A stretch of DNA of 64,000 nucleotides from Paraglaciecola sp. L3A3 (GTDB taxonomy: Bacteria; Pseudomonadota; Gammaproteobacteria; Enterobacterales; Alteromonadaceae). Below, piece by piece: positions 17,493 through 24,877 of this stretch. The stretch spans positions 1,533,501 through 1,597,500 of the forward strand of contig NZ_CP047023.1 of NCBI RefSeq assembly GCF_009796765.1, given 5' to 3'. Position 1 is the first letter of the stretch; every line of letters starts with the position of its first letter. The position numbers and the translations under genes were made by a program. The notes below the pieces were generated by a model. It searched no databases. It was not told the origin of the DNA and saw only the letters and a program-made list of their open reading frames with translations.

Positions 17493-17807
17493 AGTAAATC
17501 ACCTTATTAAATTAAACACACAAAGCTGTATGTATAGACAGTATCATATATCATTTTGATATATGGGTCAACATTATGGTGCTATGTGTCAGGTTTACAA
17601 TATATCAAAGTGAAAAAATTCTTTAAAAATCAATAAGATAAAATTTGTTTTTTTGCGTGCGGATATGTGTCATCTAGATGATATAGCTTATAATTTATAA
17701 GTCATTGACAGATAATGAGTTTTTTGTTTTTTTTAGAGGATTATGTCTGGTTTTTAAGAAAAAACCTGCACGAGTAGTATTATATAAGAAAAGCTAAGGA
17801 ATTCATA
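17493..17807. promoter_or_regulatory. Divergent control region upstream of rep, with palindromes
   Basis: A perfect palindrome CATATATCA-ttt-TGATATATG lies at 17545-17565, a related half site (ATATATCA) near 17600, and TCATCTAGATGA at 17670-17681. The 315-bp region is very AT-rich and separates the ssDNA-binding-like gene (minus) from rep (plus). Likely promoters plus repressor sites, possibly a replication origin. Confidence 0.45.
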
Positions 17808-19751
17808 ATGTCACAGGATTTTGTTTTTGTCAATAGTCAGAAAAAGGCCGACCTTAAAGTCAAGTCAGACAATGTTGCCGAACTATGGGAAGCAACTCAA
17901 GCGAGAGCAAACGAGGCTAAAAAAACGCCCGAATTTATTGACGATGATGGTGAGAAAAAGGGAATTCATGAATTAAACTCCTCTTACACGTTGAGTAACT
18001 GGTGCTCTCTAGTCCTTGAGATAAAAAATTGCAGTCATAAAGCTATATCGGACTTAACAAAAGTAATAGCTACAGAAATAGCGTTAAAAGTCTCAGAAGT
18101 AACGACAGGGCAAGCAAAAGAACAAGAATTTATAAAATGGATAAAGAAAGAGATAGATATTCTAGAGCCAACTTTAAAGACTGAAAATTGGATGGAAAGA
18201 ATAAAAGATAAGGCGCATATAAAAAGAGCCATAACGAAAGTTGCGAACGCCTTAAAACTAAGGAGGTTGACTCGCGTAACTGGAAGAAGAATGAAGAGAT
18301 TAAATACCTTAAGAAACAAGGGCAAAATATCGCAAAAAGAAAAAAATAAAGGTATGAAGTGGACAAGGGAAGTTTACAAATATTCAACACCTGATATGAG
18401 AGACACAAGAGCAGCTCAAATTGAATCAAATGATAAATTCTTAAAAAGTAAAATTATAGTAGATTTAAAAAATGGTAACGAATTTAAACTTGATGGATAC
18501 GAAGAGCAGGTAAAGAAGAAATTCAATGAATACTACATGCAAATAAAAGCTATGGAGTTAATGTCTGAACAAGAAGGGAAGAGGTGGATGTTTATAACAA
18601 TGACATGTCCTCCTAGAATGCACCCGAACCCAACTAAAGGAAAGAATAGCTATGATGGAACGACGATCAAAGAAGCTGTACATTTTATAAATGAACGATG
18701 GGATGAGTCAAAAAAGCATTTTAACAGAAGTGGAATAGAATTAAGTAAAGGGGATGCATACGGCTTCAGAATAATTGAACCCCATATGGATGGGTGCCCA
18801 CACCTACATGTACTTTTATTCGTAAATGAAAAAGATATAAGAGCGATAATGGAATATGTATTTAAAGGATTTGACTATAAAAATCAGTTTACAAAGGACA
18901 GAGTGCGTGTAACTGGTTATTTGAAAAAAATGGATAAGCTGGAAAGTGAATTAATGGACGGTCAGTATAAAGCAAGCACCCCTAGCGTAACAATTACAGT
19001 TGACCAAAAAGTAGATGTTCAAATCGGTGATGAAATAAGACCAAGAGCAACCGCCGCAACATATGTGAGTAAATACCTAATGAAGTGCTTCGGATCAGGG
19101 CTAGACAGTAAATTAAAAAAAGATATAGCATCGGTAGACGCTTGGAGGTCTTGTGTAGGTGCTAGAGCCTTTAGTGTGATTGGCTTTAAAGGAATAATAA
19201 GTAAATGGAGGCAGGCAAAAATGGTCAGTGGAATAGATATACTAAAAATGGAGGGAATCCAAAAAGAAGTACATTTATTAGCGAAAGGCGGAGTCGTTAT
19301 TAAAATACAGGGGAAATGGCACCTGTGGAACCTCAAAATGGACAAAGCAATAATATCCTACAATGACTCAGAAGTAATGATAAAAGCAACTGAACAGGCA
19401 CATGAGAGTTATTTGAAATTCACCAATCTAATAAAGGAAGAAGAGAATAGCGTGAATATAATAAAAGAAGAATATAAAAACAAATACGGGGAAATAAAAG
19501 AAAGAGCAGTAGGGCTAGAAGTTAACGGATTGGGGTCAGCAGCGGTAAAATACCAAATATCAGATCAAAAGATTGCTGGCGAGTCCCCAAAGCGTGGGGG
19601 ACTTATTATATATTGTCCAAGTGCGCAGCCTTCGGCTTGCGCTAAAAGCCAAGTTGAGAGCAAGAAAACAACAAAATTGATAGATATTTGGAATCCAGAG
19701 AGGAACGACGAAAAAGAGTGGACAACAAGAGAGGTTGAAGTGATAGAATAA
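17808..19751 (+). CDS. HUH rolling-circle replication initiator (phage gpA-like)
   Basis: A 647-residue protein with the HUH endonuclease pattern of large phage replication proteins: an upstream WMFITMTCPPRMHP strand (about residues 262-275), the metal-binding PHMDGCPHLHVLLFV block (about 325-339) and the tyrosine helix ATYVSKYLMK (about 413-422). It would nick one strand and prime rolling-circle replication. N-terminal 200 residues are helical and basic. Arginine codons by hand count are 19 AGA, 7 AGG and 4 CGN. The tRNA-Arg gene starts 8 bp after its stop, so both may share a transcript. Confidence 0.8.
   Translation: MSQDFVFVNSQKKADLKVKSDNVAELWEATQARANEAKKTPEFIDDDGEKKGIHELNSSYTLSNWCSLVLEIKNCSHKAISDLTKVIATEIALKVSEVTTGQAKEQEFIKWIKKEIDILEPTLKTENWMERIKDKAHIKRAITKVANALKLRRLTRVTGRRMKRLNTLRNKGKISQKEKNKGMKWTREVYKYSTPDMRDTRAAQIESNDKFLKSKIIVDLKNGNEFKLDGYEEQVKKKFNEYYMQIKAMELMSEQEGKRWMFITMTCPPRMHPNPTKGKNSYDGTTIKEAVHFINERWDESKKHFNRSGIELSKGDAYGFRIIEPHMDGCPHLHVLLFVNEKDIRAIMEYVFKGFDYKNQFTKDRVRVTGYLKKMDKLESELMDGQYKASTPSVTITVDQKVDVQIGDEIRPRATAATYVSKYLMKCFGSGLDSKLKKDIASVDAWRSCVGARAFSVIGFKGIISKWRQAKMVSGIDILKMEGIQKEVHLLAKGGVVIKIQGKWHLWNLKMDKAIISYNDSEVMIKATEQAHESYLKFTNLIKEEENSVNIIKEEYKNKYGEIKERAVGLEVNGLGSAAVKYQISDQKIAGESPKRGGLIIYCPSAQPSACAKSQVESKKTTKLIDIWNPERNDEKEWTTREVEVIE
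19582..19642. other. Two strong hairpins inside the 3' end of rep
   Basis: AGTCCCC (19582-19588) pairs with GGGGACT (19597-19603), and GCGCAGCC-ttc-GGCTTGCGC (19623-19642) forms a second stem with one bulged T. Strong structures in otherwise AT-rich coding sequence, about 120 bp before the tRNA gene. Possible nick site or RNA processing signals. Confidence 0.4.
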
Positions 19752-19759
19752 AGCCCGCT

Positions 19760-19834
19760 GTCCCCTTAGTTTAATGGATAAAATAGAATCCTCCTAAGAT
19801 TTAGATGCAAGTTCGATTCTTGCAGGGGACACCA
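19760..19834 (+). tRNA. tRNA-Arg(CCT), complete, carried by the mobile element
   Basis: A full 75-nt cloverleaf: acceptor GTCCCCT / AGGGGAC, D arm GTTT-AATGGATA-AAAT, anticodon stem GAATC / GATTT with loop CTCCTAA (anticodon CCT at 19793-19795), variable loop AGAT, T arm GCAAG-TTCGATT-CTTGC, discriminator A and encoded CCA. It differs from the reconstructed resident tRNA at 16 of 75 positions by hand count, yet every stem is preserved through paired changes, so it is a functional, long-diverged gene and not a recent copy. It lies 8 bp after rep and abuts the stop of a convergent small gene. Confidence 0.95.
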
Positions 19835-20122
19835 TTAAGGGCTATTAGAGAGAAAGGCTTCGTGAAAATCATCAGAAGACACTGTATCTTCTTTGATGCC
19901 GTAAAGCTCCTCAGAAACTAAATTAAGTTCAAATGTATTATTCCTTCTTAAACTCATAACCCTATAAAAAGGCATATCCTTAATGCCCTTAAGAACCTCC
20001 AGCTCACAACGAGTTAAAGGGAGTTCAAATATAGCCTTTAAAGCAACTATCTCTTTTTCAATAGAATTAACGGACTCTTTATCAATACTCATACTTCTTC
20101 TAAGATCTAAAATACTATCCAT
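19835..20122 (-). CDS. Small unknown protein of the mobile element
   Basis: A 95-residue, acidic, mainly helical product (MDSILDLRRSMSIDKESVNS at the N-terminus). No family recognised; it might be an excisionase or regulator, but no HTH is evident. Its TAA stop abuts the CCA end of the tRNA on the opposite strand. Same direction as the integrase gene, 232 bp downstream of it. Confidence 0.6.
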   Translation of the reverse strand: MDSILDLRRSMSIDKESVNSIEKEIVALKAIFELPLTRCELEVLKGIKDMPFYRVMSLRRNNTFELNLVSEELYGIKEDTVSSDDFHEAFLSNSP

Positions 20123-20354
20123 AACAAAACGACTTATAGCTAAATAATATATATTATACCATAGTTAGTTTAATTGGTGGTTAAAAAAGACGTTAAAAAG
20201 CTTTTTATTTTTTTTGTTTTTAATTCCAAAGATGGCATTTACCTATAATAAGGCAAGAATGAAGAAATTAAGGGGGGAGCTGAAATTTTAAATAGTTTGA
20301 AAAAATGGCTGGGGCAGGGAGGCCACAAAATATAATTTTGATAAAATGTAAGAG

Positions 20355-21539
20355 CTATTTTAAATTAGAAGTAAGCTTCCTTGTCTCCTCACTATCCATT
20401 GAAACATAATATTTTGTAGCAGTAGAAATAGAGTCACCGAGCAGATAAGCGACACCAGCTATATTTGAAGTATTCTTAAACACCCTAGATGCAAAGGTGT
20501 GTCTTAAGTCATACAGCCTACCATTAAGGTCAAACTTAGCCTTTAATAAGTCCCAAGTAGGGCGATAAACACTTGTTGTAAACTCCCTATGGATTGGATT
20601 ACCTGATTTATCTTTAATACTATTCATAAGACGAGAAGAATAACCTTTAGAGTGCAGAGAATAAGACAGAAGTAAACGCTCTAAATACTTAGAATAAATA
20701 CTATTATTAACATGAACAGTTCTAGAGGTAGAATTTTTAGAAAAAGCACTAATGTACTCGACCTTATATTCATTATCTGTAACTTTAGTATACTGGGTGC
20801 AATTAGAGCGAATTATCTCAATGGGACGAGCGCCAGTAAGCATAATTGATAAAACAACAAACTTACCTTCATCAGAAGTATTAAGGCTATCTATATAGCT
20901 ACTAGCAGCGTCATAATCTAAATTGTGATAAGCTATCTTCTCAGTATTACCAATATTAAAAGTCATTTTATCTATTGGGTTTTCTTTAATATATTTTTTT
21001 TCAACTAATGTATTAAAAAGCGACCTAAAAACAACATAAGATCTTCTCTTGGTAGCATCCTTTACGGCAGACTTACTCCCCCTCCAAATAATCATATCAT
21101 CATTACAAATATCCTTAAGACGCTTAGAAAGAAGTGCCTTAAATTCACGCTTAATTAAATTAATAGTGTCGTCACCAACAACCCTACCAAGCAACTTACG
21201 ATCTTTCACATAAAAATTATCAAGATAACCCTCTAAGGATAAATTAACGAAACCATTATGCTTTGCACCTTTAGAACTTATCGCATTTATATTAGCCTTT
21301 TCGCGAGCCTGCTCAAGAGTTAAACTGTCAGGAGCAGAATCAAGAGTAAAACGACCTAAATAAGACATACCTTTATCAATCTTACAATAAAACGTCTTAT
21401 AACGCTTAGAGAGCCTTAAAATAAGAGTCCTAGACTCCGTGTCCCAATAATCACGAGTAGGCTTGCCATTAAGATTATCGACCGTAAGCTTTTTTATAAG
21501 TGTATTGCTGAGCTTATACCTAGTACCAAAATTACTCAT
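20355..21539 (-). CDS. Tyrosine recombinase (integrase) of the element
   Basis: Site-specific recombinase of the phage integrase family. Catalytic blocks are visible: Arg I in LTGARPIEIIRSN, His-x-x-Arg in YDLRHTFASRVF, and the tyrosine helix LLGDSISTATKYYVSMD near the C-terminus. An N-terminal arm-binding-like domain precedes (TLEQAREKAN is typical of DUF4102-like or SAM-like integrases). Start set at ATG 21539 (MSNFGTRYKLS), 394 residues; the frame opens at 21599, but that ATG lies in arm-site DNA. The gene is next to the right att site and reads inward, the usual integrase position. Confidence 0.92.
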   Translation of the reverse strand: MSNFGTRYKLSNTLIKKLTVDNLNGKPTRDYWDTESRTLILRLSKRYKTFYCKIDKGMSYLGRFTLDSAPDSLTLEQAREKANINAISSKGAKHNGFVNLSLEGYLDNFYVKDRKLLGRVVGDDTINLIKREFKALLSKRLKDICNDDMIIWRGSKSAVKDATKRRSYVVFRSLFNTLVEKKYIKENPIDKMTFNIGNTEKIAYHNLDYDAASSYIDSLNTSDEGKFVVLSIMLTGARPIEIIRSNCTQYTKVTDNEYKVEYISAFSKNSTSRTVHVNNSIYSKYLERLLLSYSLHSKGYSSRLMNSIKDKSGNPIHREFTTSVYRPTWDLLKAKFDLNGRLYDLRHTFASRVFKNTSNIAGVAYLLGDSISTATKYYVSMDSEETRKLTSNLK

Positions 21540-21573
21540 AATAAACCCTATTTGATTTTCTATAACTATAAGT

Positions 21574-21593
21574 ATAGTTAAACTGTAGTTAAA
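21574..21593 (+). repeat. Candidate integrase arm-type site, right
   Basis: ATAGTTAAACTGTAGTTAAA, matching 13610-13629 at 17 of 20 positions. It lies just upstream of the integrase start, so it could also regulate int. Confidence 0.45.
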
Positions 21594-21633
21594 GTGCATC
21601 TATTGATTTTTGTTATGCTTTTTGTTACTATAT

Positions 21634-21710
21634 TTAATAGATGGTATATTAAAAAGTAATAAGTAGATTTATTTAATTAAATCAATGATTTGAATTAATA
21701 GATGGTATAT
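21634..21710 (+). repeat. Direct repeat pair near the right att site
   Basis: The 16-mer TTAATAGATGGTATAT occurs at 21634-21649 and again at 21695-21710, 61 bp apart (about six helical turns). Position between int and attR fits integrase or excisionase binding sites. Confidence 0.6.
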
Positions 21711-21769
21711 AAGTTAAAATTAAATTGATCAAAATTTGACTTTATTTTCACGGGAAAAGTAGGTAAACA

Positions 21770-21781
21770 CCTTAGGAGGGC
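21770..21781. repeat. Right attachment site core (attR)
   Basis: CCTTAGGAGGGC, identical and in direct orientation to 13548-13559; anticodon-loop segment of the resident tRNA-Arg(CCT). Confidence 0.85.
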
Positions 21782-21809
21782 CTCGTTTTATCCATTAAAC
21801 TACGGGGAC
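21770..21809 (-). pseudogene. 5' half of resident tRNA-Arg(CCT), separated by insertion
   Basis: On the minus strand it reads GTCCCCG acceptor, TA, D arm GTTT-AATGGATA-AAAC, G, anticodon stem AGGCC, loop CTCCTAA and GG, then runs into element sequence (TGTTTACC) with no T arm or 3' acceptor. Its stems pair correctly with the 3' half at 13513-13559. It lies 51 bp downstream of flgT on the same strand, the position of the original gene. Confidence 0.9.
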
Positions 21810-21859
21810 AGAATTTAATGCAGGTGCATTATGGCTTAGGCTGCAATTGATTGGAACCT

Positions 21860-23017
21860 CTATCGCCTTGCAACAAAGTCGTTTGGTTGAATATTAGCCA
21901 AAGGTACACCATTTTGTGAGACTACAATGGCACTTTGATGGAAAACACTGGTGACTTTTACCTTTTCGGGATGTAATTGGTAGTGTTTCAATGTTTGGTT
22001 ATTGTCATCATAAACATAATTTACTTGAAATAAGGTTAATACATCGCCTTCTTTCACCCCATTTTGTTTACCTATATTAATGGTCAATTGTTCGTTACCA
22101 GTAGCAACCACTCTGCCATAAGCAGGTAAGCAGCTTACAGTGTCATCTATATTTTTATTGATCTCTAGGATCAGTTCTTGGGTGGCTTTACCAAATCCAG
22201 ATTGCCATAGGGCCGGGCCTTCTGAATTAACCATAGAGTGCAGGTTAAACCTCCAAGGCGCTGTGATACTGACTTGATCTTTGAAGATTAATTCACCAGA
22301 GTTGCCATCGTAAAGAGAAAAGGCTAATGATAAGTTGCGGCTTATTTTGTTTTCTTTCCAAAAGGTTAATTTTGAACTTTTTTCTGTTTCAATGCCAAAA
22401 TCTAAAATTTCCCCCAATAATACATATTGAGCGCCGGTTTTTTTGGCCAAGGTCATTGCTTGAGATGGACTGTGATGACTATTGGGTTGTATATAGTAAT
22501 TTTCTACTGCATTAATATTAGAGTGTTGTGCAAACTTTTGTGATGCTTGCTGAAGCCTATTGGCTAATACCTTGCCAAAGTCGAACATGTTGCCGACGGC
22601 AGCTTGTTGCCGCTTATTTATTTTGTACCAAGTGGTGATAATATTCTTTTTGTAATCTGATGCACTACAAAATGTTTCTTGTGGGAAAATATCAGCTCTC
22701 ACAGATACAGTGATAACATCACCCTGATATACCTCGCTGATTAATTCGACACTGGCTACCTCACCAGAGGTTGTGACTTCAAGCCTGTCTTCGGATATCA
22801 AACCATTTGCCATATGTTGCACACTTTTTACTGAGGCTCCGGCAAAGAGTAATGCTTGTTTAATCGCTTCTTGTGTAGCTTGTTGTTTGGCAATGGTTTT
22901 GTCGCCGTTATGGATCACGGCTTGCCCAGAGGCCTCAAACCAAATACTTAATGCAGGTAAACTGATTGTGAGTAAACTGCTGCAAAGAAGTATTTTTGTT
23001 AAATTTACCAATTTCAT
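21860..23017 (-). CDS. flgT: Flagellar assembly protein FlgT
   Basis: Periplasmic H-ring component of sodium-driven polar flagella, needed for outer-membrane ring and stator assembly in Vibrio. The 385-residue product has a signal peptide (about residues 1-24), an N-terminal domain beginning WFEASGQAVI with the AKQQATQEAIKQALLFAGA helix typical of FlgT, a middle domain, and a C-terminal domain with LTINIGKQNGVKEGDVLTLF. Transcribed away from flgP. No clear promoter was seen. Confidence 0.92.
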   Translation of the reverse strand: MKLVNLTKILLCSSLLTISLPALSIWFEASGQAVIHNGDKTIAKQQATQEAIKQALLFAGASVKSVQHMANGLISEDRLEVTTSGEVASVELISEVYQGDVITVSVRADIFPQETFCSASDYKKNIITTWYKINKRQQAAVGNMFDFGKVLANRLQQASQKFAQHSNINAVENYYIQPNSHHSPSQAMTLAKKTGAQYVLLGEILDFGIETEKSSKLTFWKENKISRNLSLAFSLYDGNSGELIFKDQVSITAPWRFNLHSMVNSEGPALWQSGFGKATQELILEINKNIDDTVSCLPAYGRVVATGNEQLTINIGKQNGVKEGDVLTLFQVNYVYDDNNQTLKHYQLHPEKVKVTSVFHQSAIVVSQNGVPLANIQPNDFVARR

Positions 23018-23153
23018 ATTTGAGCCTTTTAAACAGCTTGAGTTCAGATGACAAAATAATGACGTTTATCTATCTGCTTTTATATTTACTTATAAAGCAC
23101 AAATCGTACCCAACTTTATGTTCTTCTATTCTTTGTGGCAAATAATGTACATT

Positions 23154-23169
23154 TGGTGTAGTTATTGCA
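23154..23169 (+). promoter_or_regulatory. Candidate sigma-54 promoter of flgP
   Basis: TTGGTGTAGTTATTGCA has GG and GC 10 bp apart and a good TTGCA -12 element; the -24 half is TGGTG instead of TGGCAC. It lies 36 bp before the chosen flgP start and inside a longer frame from 23118, arguing against that earlier start. Confidence 0.45.
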
Positions 23170-23204
23170 GAAGAATGACCAATGTCCTCTATTGGAATGG
23201 TATC

Positions 23205-23693
23205 GTGAATAAATTAACAAGTTATATGTCGAAGTTTTGCAGTCAAACTCTGCTTGCCAGTATTTTTTTACTACTAACGGGCTGCACTAGCCTTTTTAGT
23301 AAGCATGTTGAGTGGGAAACCGTTGAACCAGATTCTTTTCCTATTCTCTCTGCCGTGGGTTATGCGCCTATTTCTGCACAAAATGGCAAAAATGCAGCAG
23401 GCAAAATGTTGATGGCTTTGAAAGCATCTAAACTGGATGCATATAGAGAATTAGCTGAGCAGGTTTATGGACAAAAAATTAACGGCGAACAGTCTTTATC
23501 TAGCTTAGTAATTGAAAACACTCAATTAGACAGTTCAGTACAAGGAGTGATTAGAGGCGCTCGTGTCGTGAAAAGCTACCCTGTTGGCGATGATACTTAC
23601 GCCACTGAACTAGAATTAGATCTGAAATTAGTGAATGATATTTACTTATCAACGGCCAAGCCGAAAAAAGTAAAAAAAGTTCATTATTATTAA
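23205..23693 (+). CDS. flgP: Flagellar outer-membrane lipoprotein FlgP
   Basis: LPP20-family lipoprotein of the outer-membrane H-ring/basal disk around polar flagella. Signal peptide ends in lipobox LLTGC; the mature part has the family region AAGKMLMALKASKLDAYRELAEQVYGQKI followed by GVIRGARVVKSYPVGDDTYATELELDL. I take GTG 23205, which has a TGGAATGG ribosome-like sequence; ATG 23226 is a possible alternative, and the far upstream ATG at 23118 would bury the signal peptide. Divergent from its functional partner flgT. Confidence 0.88.
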   Translation: MNKLTSYMSKFCSQTLLASIFLLLTGCTSLFSKHVEWETVEPDSFPILSAVGYAPISAQNGKNAAGKMLMALKASKLDAYRELAEQVYGQKINGEQSLSSLVIENTQLDSSVQGVIRGARVVKSYPVGDDTYATELELDLKLVNDIYLSTAKPKKVKKVHYY

Positions 23694-23780
23694 GGCAGAA
23701 CCTGGTAAATAGGAGGTAAGAAATAGTTAAAATGATGATCCTAGTAAATAGTTAAAAATTAGGATTAAAAGCAAGATTAT

Positions 23781-23858
23781 TACTTGACCTTAAAGTCTGT
23801 CATTCCTGCATGTGGTTAGCAGGAACCCATTTAAGGCAGTCGCGTGATACGAGAAAAA
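23781..23858 (+). repeat. Dispersed repeat, family B copy 1
   Basis: Contains AAAGTCTGTCATTCCTGCA, a CCTGC/GCAGG hairpin and a GATACGAG end; matches 30966-31040 and 31090-31160. The preceding text CCTAGTAAATAG also recurs near the other copies. Confidence 0.7.
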
Positions 23859-23945
23859 ATAACAGCAGAACTTTACTAAAAAGTAGATTTTTTTTAATCG
23901 CTGTTTTTATAGTTTTGCTGGAAGCTCGAATCCGAGTTAGTACAA

Positions 23946-24374
23946 TTAAGCGCTTATCCCACCACCACTAGAACCACCTCGTGTACGACCGCTTTTATCG
24001 TAGGTCATAGATTCTTTGGCTCTAGATTCAAGAAGTAAGTTTCTTAGATGTTCTAGACGCAATTGTCCCTGTTCCACTGCTGTCTGATTTATTTGTGTAC
24101 GAAACTGACATTGAGACACCATGTCTTTGGCTTCATCAAATAAAGCAATAAGTTCAGGCTCAGTTTTTTGTTGTTCACTCAGCTTTTTATAGAGCTCAGA
24201 TATAACATTGTCTTGGCTTTGTATTGATTCGAGTAAGGATTCTTTGATTTTTAGTAGATTAATTAATGACTCTGCATCCCTGCTACTGATTAAATGTAAT
24301 TCAGTTTCTAAGGTTTGTTGTAGTTCAAGTAAAAAATTATGTTGATCTTTTATTGCTTTTTTTAATTCAGACAT
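23946..24374 (-). CDS. flgN: Flagellar chaperone FlgN
   Basis: Cytosolic chaperone for hook-associated proteins FlgK and FlgL. About 142 residues, largely helical, with the family N-terminal pattern (LLELQQTLETELHLISSRDAESLINLLKIKESLLE) and a glycine/serine-rich tail (GRTRGGSSGGGIS). I use ATG 24374; an ATG 12 bases upstream is also possible. Downstream of flgM in the same operon with a 41-bp gap. Confidence 0.85.
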   Translation of the reverse strand: MSELKKAIKDQHNFLLELQQTLETELHLISSRDAESLINLLKIKESLLESIQSQDNVISELYKKLSEQQKTEPELIALFDEAKDMVSQCQFRTQINQTAVEQGQLRLEHLRNLLLESRAKESMTYDKSGRTRGGSSGGGISA

Positions 24375-24415
24375 AAGTGCTACCAAAGTTAATGACAGCC
24401 TCTATTATGCTGTCA

Positions 24416-24754
24416 TTATGCTTTAGTACCAAATATTTCTGATTCCAATGCGAAAATTTTATTCGCAACAGATTCAGCATTCACTTTATATTCACCATTT
24501 TGGATGGCTTTTTTAAGCTTATCTACTTTTTCTTGATTAACTGGCGCTTCATTGCCTTTCTTTTGAACCTGAGTCAACTGCTGAGCAGATGAGGTTAAAG
24601 ACACAGAATCTTGACGCGCAGTTGATGCTGCCGATTGCTGTGAACTAGCTTGTTGCGTATTATTGTTATTCAAAGCTTGCTGTTGTTGATTAAGCTTTTG
24701 ATTATCAATAGGGGTTTTCACACCACCATTATTATTTATATTGTTAATAGACAT
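24416..24754 (-). CDS. flgM: Anti-sigma-28 factor FlgM
   Basis: Binds and inhibits sigma-28 (FliA) until secreted through the completed hook. 112 residues, a Gln/Asn-rich disordered N-terminus and the FlgM core RQDSVSLTSSAQQL ... EKVDKLKKAIQNGEYKVNAESVANKIFALE. First gene of flgMN, with a good sigma-28 promoter upstream (24790-24816), so FlgM feeds back on its own target regulon. Confidence 0.95.
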   Translation of the reverse strand: MSINNINNNGGVKTPIDNQKLNQQQQALNNNNTQQASSQQSAASTARQDSVSLTSSAQQLTQVQKKGNEAPVNQEKVDKLKKAIQNGEYKVNAESVANKIFALESEIFGTKA

Positions 24755-24789
24755 TTTGATTACCCACTACCTATTTATCCTCAATATAG

Positions 24790-24816
24790 TTATCGACCGT
24801 TACCTGCGATACTTTA
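24790..24816 (-). promoter_or_regulatory. Sigma-28 promoter of flgMN
   Basis: Minus strand TAAA (24816-24813), exactly 15 bp, then GTCGATAA (24797-24790). The same GTCGATAA box and 15-bp spacing occur before flagellins 1 and 4. It starts 36 bp upstream of the flgM ATG. Confidence 0.8.
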
Positions 24817-24877
24817 GCAAAAATTTCAATTTTCGGCATTAAATCAATCAGACTTTGATTTATATACTAATTATTGA

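Larger units (their letters stand above)
13548..21781. mobile_element. 8.2-kb integrative mobilisable element inserted in tRNA-Arg(CCT)
   Basis: Bounded by the direct repeat CCTTAGGAGGGC at 13548-13559 and 21770-21781, which is the anticodon-loop region of tRNA-Arg(CCT). Contents in order: candidate oriT hairpins, MOBV-like relaxase, C5 methyltransferase, HTH controller, putative restriction enzyme, ssDNA-binding-like protein, HUH replication protein, complete tRNA-Arg(CCT), small unknown gene and tyrosine integrase at the right end. Coding bias is shifted to AGA/AGG/ATA codons and purine-rich coding strands compared with flanking genes. It lacks conjugation pore genes, so it would depend on a helper for transfer. 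Confidence 0.9.

Noticed and set aside
19760..19834. The internal tRNA-Arg as a third attachment site or remnant of an earlier insertion
   Set aside because: It is complete, all stems pair, and only CCTCCTAAG of the 12-bp core is shared, with different flanks. A functional gene explains it better.
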